Of a stretch of 64,000 nt of DNA, positions 33,485 to 41,610 are shown piece after piece. Under the pieces are notes generated by a model, which was not told the DNA's origin, searched no databases, and was given only the letters and a program-made list of their open reading frames with translations. Source of the DNA: Streptomyces bathyalis (GTDB lineage: Bacteria; Actinomycetota; Actinomycetes; Streptomycetales; Streptomycetaceae); assembly GCF_015910445.1 (NCBI RefSeq), contig NZ_CP048882.1:6507501-6571500 (forward strand), given 5' to 3'. Positions within the stretch are counted from its first letter, which is position 1. Each line of letters starts with the position of its first letter. The translations under genes were made by a program, and so were the position numbers.

Positions 33485-34585
33485 TCAGGACAGCAGCCGT
33501 TTCCAGTCGGTCTCTGTGAGCCGCCCGTCGGAAGGGAGCTCGATGCGGCGCCGGCTGCTGCGCATGAGCGTGGTGACGGCGTCGTCCGCCTCGTGGCCAC
33601 CCTCCGCGCGGGACGACGGGGTGATCAGCGGCCAGATGTCGGAGCCGAGGTAGCCGGTCTCGTCGGTGTCGCAGTGGTACGTGGCCGAGCACGTGTGGCG
33701 CTTGATGCCGCTCCGGTCGGCCAGTTCGGCCACGGCGCGCCTGGTGTCCTTGCCGAAGACGCCGTCCGCGGGCACCTTGAACCCCTTGCTCCGCAGAAGA
33801 TGCTGCGCGGCCCGTACGTCACTGCCGGCGGCTCCGGGCTTCAGGAGCGGCCAGGCCAGCACGTCGTCGGAGGACGGGCGGGAGACGCCGAGGACGCTGC
33901 CGACGGCGTCGCGCAGTTCCTGGAGGCGGCCGTAGAGGACGTCGCCGGGGCACTCGGTCGAGTTGAAGTCCCGGTGGCCCTGGATGTTCTTCAGATCCGT
34001 GCCGTACTGGGACGCGATCCACGCGACGAGCTGGACCAGGGAGTCCCACAGGGCGACGGGTACGTCCACGTCCGTGTAGAGACCCTCGTTCTCGATCCCG
34101 ATGACCTCGCTGTTGTGGCCACCGACGTTGGCGCCCTGCACGTGCTGGGTGCCGCCGCGGACGACGGACAGGCTCTTGTGGCGCCCCTCCAGGCGGAATC
34201 CCCCGCGGGAGTTGGTGAACTGCTGGCCGGTGTCGGCCCAGCCGTTGCCGTCCATGTGGTGGTTCTGGATGTCCCTGCAGATCTGCTTCGCGTGCTCCAG
34301 CGAGTAGTCCTCGCTGTTGCCGGGCTCCGCGGTGTGGTGGACGACGATGAAGGTCGGCTTGTGGTCTTCGACGACGATCTCACTGGACGCGGGTCGCGCG
34401 CCCCACTCCTCGGTGCTGTAGATGCGCGGTTCGGCGGCGGCCTTGGCGCGGGCCTTCTTGTGGGGGCGTGGCGATGCGGCGGCGTGCGCGGTCCCGGTGG
34501 TGGTCAGGCCGATCGCGCCGACGGCCGTGGCCGCCACCCCGCCGCGCAGCAGGGCACGTCGGTCGAAGCCTGGCTGTGCTGCCAT
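33485..34585 (-). CDS. Tat-exported N-acetylmuramoyl-L-alanine amidase (PGRP type)
   Basis: This is a 366-aa secreted cell-wall amidase. The signal is Tat-type: DRRALLRGGVAATAVGAIGL with a cleavage region AHAAA (about residue 37). The PGRP/amidase_2 domain (about 55-230) shows VVHHTAEPGN, HHMDGNGWADTGQQF, and the zinc residues in GHRDFNSTECPGD. A peptidoglycan-binding type-1 domain follows (about 245-300; GAAGSDVRAAQHLLRSKGFK with VFGKDTRRAVAELA). ATG at 34585 follows AAGGAG. It cleaves the bond between muramic acid and the stem peptide. A long leader with a 13-bp hairpin precedes it. Confidence 0.92.
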   Translation of the reverse strand: MAAQPGFDRRALLRGGVAATAVGAIGLTTTGTAHAAASPRPHKKARAKAAAEPRIYSTEEWGARPASSEIVVEDHKPTFIVVHHTAEPGNSEDYSLEHAKQICRDIQNHHMDGNGWADTGQQFTNSRGGFRLEGRHKSLSVVRGGTQHVQGANVGGHNSEVIGIENEGLYTDVDVPVALWDSLVQLVAWIASQYGTDLKNIQGHRDFNSTECPGDVLYGRLQELRDAVGSVLGVSRPSSDDVLAWPLLKPGAAGSDVRAAQHLLRSKGFKVPADGVFGKDTRRAVAELADRSGIKRHTCSATYHCDTDETGYLGSDIWPLITPSSRAEGGHEADDAVTTLMRSSRRRIELPSDGRLTETDWKRLLS

Positions 34586-34660
34586 CTCGGTCTCCTTCGG
34601 GAGTGGGAAGGAAGTGGGGACTCCCGCGCTCGGAGTTCGGTCACCGATGCGTGGAAGCGA

Positions 34661-34700
34661 CCCGTGCGGGGAGAAGGCAGAACGCCGCTCCCCGCACGGG
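34661..34700. other. 13-bp hairpin in the leader of the amidase gene
   Basis: Perfect arms CCCGTGCGGGGAG (34661-34673) and CTCCCCGCACGGG (34688-34700) enclose a 14-nt loop, 76 nt upstream of the minus-strand amidase start. It could be a leader attenuator or a terminator for transcription entering from the right. The remaining DNA from 34701 to 35170 shows no gene. Confidence 0.5.
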
Positions 34701-35170
34701 CTGAAATCGGATTCCGCGCTTCGCCAGTAAAGGCATTGCGCCATGAACGCGACAACCCCGTGGGGGCAACGCGTTGCGACTTTCTCGGAGTTCTGAAAGA
34801 AACGCGGGCCACGAATCACCTGTAGCAGAGCGAACCGGGCTCCGCCTCCCGTGGTTCGCCCACTGAAGACGGCAGGTTGCCGGGCGCCGTCAGCTGACGC
34901 CCCGGCAGATCCCTTGCGAGCCGAGCGGTTCGGTCCGCGCTCGCTCCCCACTTCATGGGACGGCGCCGGGACTGCCGGTCCGTGTCCGATACCGGACGGT
35001 CCGTCAGACGAAGCGCATCCACCCTCACTGCGCCATCCGTGTCCCGCGACCGCTGGGACCGCGGCTCGTCCCGCTCCCTGATGAGCCTCGAGTCCGGGCC
35101 GTTCCGGAGGGGCAGGGCGGCCGGAAGGGGCAGACGGACGAGGATGCCGCGGCCGGACGCGAGCCCGGGC

Positions 35171-35329
35171 CGACCGCGAGCCGGATGCCGGAGCAGGGAC
35201 CGGTACGGAGAAGGGCGCCGGAGCAGCGACCGCGAGCCGGATGCCGGAGCAGGGACCGGTACGGAGAAGGGCGCCGGAACAGGGACCGGAACCGGAGCCG
35301 GAGCAGGGACCGGAACCGGAGGCGGAGCC
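35171..35329. repeat. Tandem repeats: two 56-bp units followed by 24-bp units
   Basis: Two nearly identical 56-bp units (35171-35226 and 35227-35282), beginning CGACCGCGAGCCGG, are followed by two 24-bp units beginning GGGACCGGAACCGGAG (35282-35305 and 35306-35329). All are GC-rich and open in several frames, so apparent coding there is probably spurious. The tract lies just upstream of a truncated kinase-like reading frame. Confidence 0.7.
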
Positions 35330-35370
35330 GCGAGCCCGGGCAGCCCGGAGGAAGCAGCCACGGAGTCCCG

Positions 35371-35786
35371 ATGAGCACCGCCCCGGCCGTCGTGATCGTC
35401 GCCGACGATCTGTCAGGTGTCGCCGACAGCGCCGCCGCGCTCGCCCCGCATGCCACCACGGCAGTGGCGCTGCGGGCGGAGGAGGACCGGCCGGACGCGG
35501 ACGTCGTCGCCGTCGACACGGACAGCCGCCGTCTGCCCGCGTCCGACGCCGCGGCCGTGTGCGCCGCCGTCGCTCGGAGGGCGGCGCCGGTCCTCGAGCG
35601 GCCCTGGACCCTCATCACCGACGCGGTCGCGAGCCGGGAGCAGCTGGCGCCGTTCCAGGAGGACCCGCTGTGCACGGTCCAGGTGGCCCCGGGACGGGGA
35701 GCTGACCTCGGGCGCCACCCTCCCGGTCACGGACGGACGCGGCGGCGACTCGGGCCACGCACCTGGGACAGCCGGAACTCCGGCGC
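35371..35786 (+). pseudogene. Remnant of a four-carbon acid sugar kinase (DUF1537-like) gene
   Basis: From the ATG at 35371 the first roughly 75 residues resemble the N terminus of the DUF1537 kinase family (ThnK/OtnK-like): VVIVADDLSGVADSAAALA with the Asp-Asp-Leu/Phe-Ser/Thr-Gly motif, then DADVVAVDTDSRRLPASDAA. The rest loses all family features, and the frame runs on into the 3' end of the convergent SDR gene. Family members are about 400 aa, so this looks like a decayed fragment. No partner aldolase or dehydrogenase is present. Confidence 0.45.
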
Positions 35787-36788
35787 TCAGGACCCGTCGT
35801 TCCCCGCGAACGCGTCGAGACCGGTCAGTTCGGCCGAGAGCGCCCACAGCCGGGACGCCTCCTTCGGGTCCGTCGCGTACTCCCGGACGCCCGAGGCCGA
35901 GCCGGGGGCCGTGACCGACGTCTGGTCGGAAGGGGCGTACGGGGCGATGTCGCAGTCCTCGCAGTAGACGCCGCCCATTCCCTCCAGTTGGGCGGACGTG
36001 GCGGCCCACACCTGCGTCGCCGCGCCCTGCTCGGGGCTCTTGAACGACGTCAGCAGCGGGTTGCCCTCCTCGTCGATCCACCCGTTGGCGACCATCTCCT
36101 CGGTGGGCAGGTGGCGTTGGAGCGGGGTGAGGATGCCGCCGGGGTGCAGCGAGAAGGCGCGCACGCCCGAATCGCGGCCCAGCCTGTCGAGTTCGACCGC
36201 GAACAGGGCGTTCGCCGTCTTCGCCTGCCCGTACGCCTGCCACTTGTCGTAGCCGTGCTCGAAGTGGACGTCGTCCCAGCGGATCGGGGAGCGGTGGTGG
36301 CCCCTGGAGGAGACGGAGACCACCCGCGCGCCACCGTCCCGAGTGAGGGCGGGCCAGAGCCGGTTCACCAGTGCGTAGTGGCCGAGGTGGTTGGTCGCGA
36401 ACTGCGCCTCCCAGCCCGGGCCCACGCGGGTCTCCGGACAGGCCATCACAGCGGCGCTGTTGATCAGGATGTCGATGCCGCGGCCGGCGGCCAGGAAGCC
36501 GTCGGCGAACGAGCTCACGCTGTCGAGATCGGCGAGGTCCAGCGTGCCGATCTCGGTGCCGGGGACGCCTTCGAGTGCTTCCCGCGCAGCCTCGGGCCGC
36601 CGGGCGGGCACCACGACGTGGGCGCCCGCCGCGGCGAGAGCGCGCGTCGTCTCCAGACCGAGACCGGAGTAGCCGCCGGTGACGACGGCGAGCTTCCCGG
36701 ACAGGTCGACGCCGCTCAGGACTTCGGACGCGGTGGAGCCGGCTCCGAAGCCCGAGCCGATTCTCTGCTGAGGTGTGGGTGTGCTCAT
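35787..36788 (-). CDS. SDR-family oxidoreductase (WWOX/retinol-dehydrogenase-like)
   Basis: This 333-aa short-chain dehydrogenase has TGGYSGLGLETTRALAAAG, LDLADLDSVSSFADGFLAAG, INSAAVM, VSVSSRGHHRSPIRWDD and the catalytic YGQAKTAN, followed by HPGGILTPLQRHLP. It belongs to the group annotated as oxidoreductase/retinol dehydrogenase-like in Streptomyces, with substrate unknown. ATG at 36788 begins MSTPTPQQR; an in-frame ATG upstream at 36845 is less likely. A strong terminator lies immediately upstream, so it has its own promoter in the short space or is read from within the hairpin region. Confidence 0.88.
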   Translation of the reverse strand: MSTPTPQQRIGSGFGAGSTASEVLSGVDLSGKLAVVTGGYSGLGLETTRALAAAGAHVVVPARRPEAAREALEGVPGTEIGTLDLADLDSVSSFADGFLAAGRGIDILINSAAVMACPETRVGPGWEAQFATNHLGHYALVNRLWPALTRDGGARVVSVSSRGHHRSPIRWDDVHFEHGYDKWQAYGQAKTANALFAVELDRLGRDSGVRAFSLHPGGILTPLQRHLPTEEMVANGWIDEEGNPLLTSFKSPEQGAATQVWAATSAQLEGMGGVYCEDCDIAPYAPSDQTSVTAPGSASGVREYATDPKEASRLWALSAELTGLDAFAGNDGS

Positions 36789-36830
36789 GGAGTGCACGCT
36801 ACGAATTCGAGTGCGCTCCAACGCAAGGCA

Positions 36831-36864
36831 CCGGGCTGCGGGCACTTCTCCTCCCGCAGCCCGG
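36831..36864. terminator. 12-bp hairpin terminator downstream of the DUF397 gene
   Basis: Perfect arms CCGGGCTGCGGG (36831-36842) and CCCGCAGCCCGG (36853-36864) enclose a 10-nt loop, 59 nt beyond the DUF397 stop and 42 nt upstream of the SDR start on the same (-) strand. Confidence 0.75.
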
Positions 36865-36923
36865 CTGCCGCTTCCGTGTGCGCCTCCCGTCTCCTCCTAA
36901 GGGGCGCCGCTGGGCACGCCCGT

Positions 36924-37187
36924 TCATGCGGTGAGGAAGTCGGCCGCTCCGGCCTTGGCTCCCTCGATGAAGGCAGTGATCTCCTCAGGGGTGTAGAGCA
37001 GGACGGGCCCCTCGGGATCGGTCGACTGGCGAAGCGCCACCCGGCCGTCCGGGAGCTTCTTCGCCTCCACGCAGGCGCCGCCGTTCTGCCCGCTCCAGGG
37101 CTTGTGCCAGCCTTCGGTTCCCAGTTCACGTGCGGGCATCCCGTTGCGGAGGCGGCCGGCAGGGCCGGTTGCAGCAGCAGGGTTCAT
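36924..37187 (-). CDS. DUF397 protein
   Basis: This 87-aa protein has the DUF397 core: WHKPWSGQNGGACVEAKKLPD, VALRQSTDPEGPVLLYTPEE and ITAFIEGAKAGAADFL. DUF397 proteins are small Streptomyces partners usually encoded beside Scr1/BldB-associated XRE regulators and proposed to behave as toxin-antitoxin-like pairs. Here no XRE gene is adjacent; the nearest in the window starts at 59779. The ATG follows AAGGAG with 8-nt spacing. A 22-residue N-terminal extension precedes the domain. Confidence 0.88.
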   Translation of the reverse strand: MNPAAATGPAGRLRNGMPARELGTEGWHKPWSGQNGGACVEAKKLPDGRVALRQSTDPEGPVLLYTPEEITAFIEGAKAGAADFLTA

Positions 37188-37793
37188 CGTCCGAACTCCT
37201 TACGCAGGTGGATCGGGTACGTGCGCGGTCGGAGCACGTACCTGTGGTGCGGCCGGCAACGAGACACATGTGAGCGCTTCCAGACGAACAGACACACCGG
37301 GCCGCCGATCCGGACAGACCGCACTAAGCAGCTGTGTGAGCGTCAGCACAAGCGTTTTCCTTGCGACTTGTTTGAAATTATCAGAACGATGCTTGCGGCT
37401 TGAAGCCCACAACGACATAGTGTCAACGTGATGCTGAACACCGGGTGCCCGGAGTTCAGCCCCTCAACCTGCCGGGGCAGGGCCGAGCTTGGGGGGTGCG
37501 ATGTCGTTCTGCGGGGGAGCTCGATGTCGTCCAAGCGCAATTCGGCCCGCGAAGGGGCGTCGCTCCCGGATCTGTTTCGCTGCGGCCTGCGAAGCGGTCC
37601 GGGAGCGGCAGCCCGTCGTCCGCTCGGGGCATGACCCCGTACGACCGTGCCGGTTCCTCGGCCACCGATCCGTGGCGCGCCGACTTCCAACCGCGGCGTC
37701 GCGGCAACGCCGCGCGCTGCGGCCTGACTTCCGCGGCCCGTCGACCGGCGCTGGCTCAACTCGTTCCTCCGGCGCAGCCCCGCGCCGGGCCTC
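37188..37793. other. Gene-free region between DUF397 and the LamG fusion gene
   Basis: About 600 nt have no convincing gene. Short open frames here have no ribosome sites or family resemblance. A lower-GC patch at about 37340-37440 probably contains the promoter of the leftward DUF397 gene. An XRE regulator gene would be expected here in the usual DUF397 arrangement but is not seen. Confidence 0.5.
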
Positions 37794-39713
37794 TCACTTC
37801 CCGGGTGCGAGCCTCTTGGCCTCCGCACTCGTGAGTGCCTTGGGGAACGCCCGTACGTCCTTGATGGTCCCTTCGAAGCCGCGGATGAACTGGTCGCCCA
37901 ACCTGGCCCGGCCGATGGCGAAGGCCCCCTCCGAGCTCCGGTCGCCCTCCCTGGAGACGGAGTCCTGGAGCTTCCCGTCGACGTACAGGCGGATCTCGCC
38001 CTCGGCCGCGTCATGGACACCGACGAGAGAGGTCCAACGGCCGGCACGCGGGGCGGCGTCGGATTCCGCCTCGTCCGCTCGCGAGGTCTGCGTGTCCTCC
38101 CGGTGCATCCGCATCTCGAAGCGGTCCTCCACCGGGTCGAACTGGAGCTGGAAGGAGCTGACTTCGGCTCCGTCCTGGCTGGCGACGGTCTGGTACTCGT
38201 CCAGGTTCCGGAGCTTCACCCGGGCCGAGACCGAGAAGCTGCGGTCGGTGTCGAGCACCGCGTCCTTCGAGCTCACGGACTGTTGCCCGAAGAACGCCAG
38301 CCCGCCGTCCTTGACCTGTTCCGGCGGCGGATCGCCGACGAGTGTCCCGTCGCGGTCGTTGTCCGTACCGTCGCGGGTCACGCCCTCTTCGACGTCGTCG
38401 AAGAGCCACTCCAAGGCCGCGCCCTTCACCGCTGGGCCGGCGGCGCGTCCGTCGCCGTCGCCGGGAGGCTTCCGGGGGGATCTGTTCGCCGGTCCGCTCG
38501 GTGACGGGGAGCCGGGGGCCGATGCCGAAGGTCCGGGTGCACGGGACTGCGACTGTGACGGTTCGGTCGGAACCTTCTTCGCCGGTGGCGCCCCACTGCT
38601 CACGGGCAGCGACGAGCTGAGGCCCGGCACATAGACGGCCGCCGCCACCAGGGAACATGCGCCCAGGACCCCGACGGCCAGCCCGAGACGTCCGGCGCGG
38701 ACCCGGAACCCGCCGTTCTTCCGCTCGGCCAACCCTGTCCTCCCCAGCACATCCCAGGTGGCCCTGCCGAGCGCACCCCGGTGGTCATCGGCAGGCGGGG
38801 AAGCCTCCGTTGCGGCAAGCCCCCAGACAGGAGCCGCGGCTCCTTCCGCGGCGACGGCGACGGTCGCGGAAGTCCGTTCCTCCTGCCGGGAGGCGGCGTA
38901 GTGGGCTCCTCCCCAGGGCAGCACCGCTTCGACCAGGAGCCCGCCGAGGTCCGTGTACATGCGCTGAAGGTCGGCGACCGCGCGGGAGCAGTAGTGGCAC
39001 TGCTGAAGGTGCGGGACCACGTCCGCGGTGTTGCCGCCCCTGTGGTCGGCATAGGCCATGACCATCCGGTGGAAACGGCGGCAGTCGTCCGTCAGGCCGT
39101 CATGGTGAAGTTGCTCGTAGGCGTAGTAGAAGTCCCTGTACGCGCGCCTGAGCAGCGACGAAATCTCCTGGGAGTCAGGGGAGTCCGAGCCGACGAGCCG
39201 CCCGATCGAGCTGCCGTCGGCGTGCTCCACCAAGTGATGCCACAGCACCGTCTGCAGATTGGCCGGCAGAGTGCTGAACGCCCCCGTGATCGTCGATCCA
39301 CCGCGGAGCGATGCGACGTCATGCACCCAGGAGCCCTGTTCCGGATGGCTCATGGGAACACCCAGCCACCAGGCCAAGTCGGCGTCGATCGCGGCGTGTT
39401 GACCTGAACTTGCGATCTCGGCCGCCGCCTGCAGCACCGACGCCAGCGCGTGGGGGCGCAAGGCACCGGGCCCGCCCGGGCTGTGCTGCCACAGGGCCAG
39501 CTGCCAGGCGCGCTCCGCCAGGTGATCCGCTGCCGCTCCGTTGCTCACGCACAAAGCAGCAAATGTGCGGACAGCGCCGAAATGGCGGCCCGCCAGTTCG
39601 ATCAGGGCCCCATGGGCCGACTCCCCGCCGACACGTGCGAGTTCGACCAGTTCGATGTCGGACAGCCGCTCGGGTTCCATCCCGTCCAACCCCCATCGGT
39701 CAAGGCGTGGCAT
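37794..39713 (-). CDS. Sigma-like / zinc-finger / transmembrane / LamG fusion protein
   Basis: This is a 639-aa multidomain protein. Residues about 12-203 are all-helical with a sigma-factor-like region: LSDIELVELARVGGESAHGA opens like ECF region 2, and residues 151-203 resemble region 4. Residues 211-250 contain HLQQCHYC (H235, C239, C242), the HxxxCxxC zinc motif of anti-sigma proteins. A transmembrane helix follows (about 343-362), then a Pro/Ser linker (about 375-425). A LamG/concanavalin-like domain (about 450-635; FSVSARVKLRNLDEYQTVAS and IRLYVDGKLQDSVSREGD) should lie outside the cell. ATG at 39713 or 39680. It may be a one-protein signalling receptor. Confidence 0.75.
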   Translation of the reverse strand: MPRLDRWGLDGMEPERLSDIELVELARVGGESAHGALIELAGRHFGAVRTFAALCVSNGAAADHLAERAWQLALWQHSPGGPGALRPHALASVLQAAAEIASSGQHAAIDADLAWWLGVPMSHPEQGSWVHDVASLRGGSTITGAFSTLPANLQTVLWHHLVEHADGSSIGRLVGSDSPDSQEISSLLRRAYRDFYYAYEQLHHDGLTDDCRRFHRMVMAYADHRGGNTADVVPHLQQCHYCSRAVADLQRMYTDLGGLLVEAVLPWGGAHYAASRQEERTSATVAVAAEGAAAPVWGLAATEASPPADDHRGALGRATWDVLGRTGLAERKNGGFRVRAGRLGLAVGVLGACSLVAAAVYVPGLSSSLPVSSGAPPAKKVPTEPSQSQSRAPGPSASAPGSPSPSGPANRSPRKPPGDGDGRAAGPAVKGAALEWLFDDVEEGVTRDGTDNDRDGTLVGDPPPEQVKDGGLAFFGQQSVSSKDAVLDTDRSFSVSARVKLRNLDEYQTVASQDGAEVSSFQLQFDPVEDRFEMRMHREDTQTSRADEAESDAAPRAGRWTSLVGVHDAAEGEIRLYVDGKLQDSVSREGDRSSEGAFAIGRARLGDQFIRGFEGTIKDVRAFPKALTSAEAKRLAPGK

Positions 39714-39911
39714 GAAGAGCGGAAGCCCACGGACCGGCCGGCGAATGGTCAGTTGCGGCGGCCGCTGCGGGTTGGCCCCGCACGACGCCCAGGGGTGCGA
39801 GGGCCGCTTTCCGCGATTCAGCTAGTCGTCTCTGCTGAGGTGGTACCCCGCCTGGACTGCGGTTGGCATGTCCTCACGCTCTCTCTCACCGTATCCAGCG
39901 CCGCGGAGGGT

Positions 39912-40265
39912 ATGACTCCTCGCAGTGAATTTGGCACAGATCGACAAGGCGAGCTGCTCGATCAGCCGGCCCGGCCCACGCTGCGCGCAACGCTCACCGG
40001 CTGGGCCGAGAGCGGCTTCAGCCTGGTGCGGGCGGCAGAACAACTGCCCGTGCACCGCAACACCCTGATATACCGGCTCGAGAAGATCAGCAGGCTGTCC
40101 GGTGCCGATGTACGGGACCCGAAGCGGGCGTTGGCGACGTATCTCGCGTGTGTGACCGATCTGGTGGACCTTCCGGAGCGAGGGGCGACCGGCTGCCGCT
40201 TCCCGGATGCGGAGGGCGGGCAGCGGGTACCGTTCACCCGGGCGGTACGGTCTGCACGGCCATGA
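39912..40265 (+). pseudogene. Fragment of a PucR/CdaR-type regulator (HTH only)
   Basis: About 117 residues are readable from ATG 39912. The central part, LRATLTGWAESGFSLVRAAE then LPVHRNTLIYRLEKISRLSG, is the C-terminal helix-turn-helix of PucR/CdaR regulators, followed by DLVD. Normal proteins are 350-550 aa; the N-terminal sensory part is absent and the upstream sequence in the frame is not family-like. The ATG lacks a well-spaced ribosome site. This is likely a decayed gene; an active HTH-only protein is less probable. It ends 87 nt before the FAD monooxygenase start. Confidence 0.5.
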
Positions 40266-40352
40266 GCGGTGCCGGAGCGTCCCGTGCGTGATGACGACTC
40301 GTTGACGGGCCGCGGCAGCCGGCGCACCGACCAGCGAATGAGGGCTTCGAAG

Positions 40353-41579
40353 ATGCGGATCCTGATCATCGGTGGCGGCATCGCCGGGACCGCCGCGGCG
40401 CTGGCGCTGGACAAGGCCGGCTTCGAGGTCACCGTCCACGAGGCGCACCCGGACAGCGGTGCGGACATCGGTGCCTTCCTCACGCTCGCGAGCAACGGGA
40501 TGCTCGCGCTGGCGCAGTTCGGCGCCGCGCGGGCGGTGGCGGGCGTGGGCTTCGAACTGACGACGATGCGCCTCACCGGCGACACCGGGACCGTGGTCTC
40601 CACCGTTCCGCTGGGCGAGACGGACGATCCGCTCACGCGCTTCAGGTGCCTGCGCCGCGCGGAACTCTGTGCCGTACTGCGCGAGGAGGCGGTGCGGCGC
40701 GGAATCTCCGTCCGGCACGGCGAGCGCTTCGTGACGGCCACCGAGGACGAGTCCGGTGTCACCGCCGAGTTCGCCGACGGCAGCACCGCGCGGGGTGATC
40801 TGCTGCTCGGCGCCGACGGAATCCGCTCCGTCGTGAGGCCGTTCACCGATCCCGAGGCCGCTGGGCCGCGCTACGCGGGCCAGCGGGTCTTCTACGGATA
40901 CACGACCGAGGCGGCACCGCCGGGCGAACCCGGGCGGATCGACATGCTGCGAGGAAGCGGCGCCGCCATGGGCTATACGGTCTCCCCGAGCGGGGAGACC
41001 TTCTGGTTCGCACGGGTGTCGGCGAAGGAGCTGAGTGACGCCGAGATCGCGGAGACCACGCCCGCACAGTGGCGGGAGCGTCTCCTGCCGCTGCTGCGTC
41101 CCGACGCGACACCCGCCGCCGACATCGTCGCGGCGACCGGCAGCAAGCTCATGGTGACCAACGCCCATGATCTGTCGACCGTCACCCGCTGGCGCACCCC
41201 GCGCATGCTCCTCATCGGTGACGCCGCCCACGCGGCCTCACCCGCGACGGGACAGGGGGCGTCGATGGCGCTGGAGGACGCGGTGGTGCTCGCCAAGTCC
41301 CTGCGGGACGCCCCCGATACGCGCACCGCGCTGGAGGGTTACGAGACGCTCCGCAGGCCGCGCGTCGAGCGCAACATCGTCAACAGCGCCCGGCTGACGG
41401 CCCGCCGCCCCGCCCCGGGACGGCTGCAGAAGAGGCTCAACGACTACCGGGCGAAGTGGAAGAGCCGCACCGGCGACTCCGCCTCCGCGTCTTCCTCGGC
41501 CGCGGACGAGGAACTGGCGCGGCATCTGGACTGGGACACGCCCCTGCCTCTCGACTCGCCCGCCGTGCAGGGCAGTTGA
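40353..41579 (+). CDS. FAD-dependent monooxygenase (UbiH/PHBH-like)
   Basis: This 408-aa class A flavoprotein hydroxylase has the N-terminal FAD site ILIIGGGIAGTAAALALDKAG, ADGIRSVVR (DG motif), and ML LIGDAAHAASPATGQGAS (GD motif). The family uses NAD(P)H and O2 to hydroxylate aromatics or similar compounds; the substrate is unknown. The start is ATG at 40353 with GAGGG 9 nt upstream; in-frame starts at 40338 and 40269 are alternatives. A Ser/Ala-rich C-terminal tail follows the catalytic domain. It is convergent with the P450 gene. Confidence 0.9.
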   Translation: MRILIIGGGIAGTAAALALDKAGFEVTVHEAHPDSGADIGAFLTLASNGMLALAQFGAARAVAGVGFELTTMRLTGDTGTVVSTVPLGETDDPLTRFRCLRRAELCAVLREEAVRRGISVRHGERFVTATEDESGVTAEFADGSTARGDLLLGADGIRSVVRPFTDPEAAGPRYAGQRVFYGYTTEAAPPGEPGRIDMLRGSGAAMGYTVSPSGETFWFARVSAKELSDAEIAETTPAQWRERLLPLLRPDATPAADIVAATGSKLMVTNAHDLSTVTRWRTPRMLLIGDAAHAASPATGQGASMALEDAVVLAKSLRDAPDTRTALEGYETLRRPRVERNIVNSARLTARRPAPGRLQKRLNDYRAKWKSRTGDSASASSSAADEELARHLDWDTPLPLDSPAVQGS

Positions 41580-41588
41580 CGCGACGAG

Positions 41589-41610
41589 CCCTCGCAGGCC
41601 CCCTGCGGGG
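41589..41610. terminator. Possible hairpin between convergent genes
   Basis: CGCAGG (41593-41598) pairs with CCTGCG (41602-41607), with flanking CC/GG pairs, in the 31-nt space between the FAD monooxygenase stop and the P450 stop. The stem is short, so this is a weak call. Confidence 0.35.

Noticed and set aside
34661..34700. ydaO-type c-di-AMP riboswitch in the amidase leader
   Set aside because: The region lacks the expected conserved GGGGTGAATC-like and related elements; only a simple hairpin is seen.
35185..35370. Coding of the 56-bp repeat region as an Arg/Gly-rich protein
   Set aside because: Repeats are open in several frames without a ribosome site, so the open frame is probably due to GC content.
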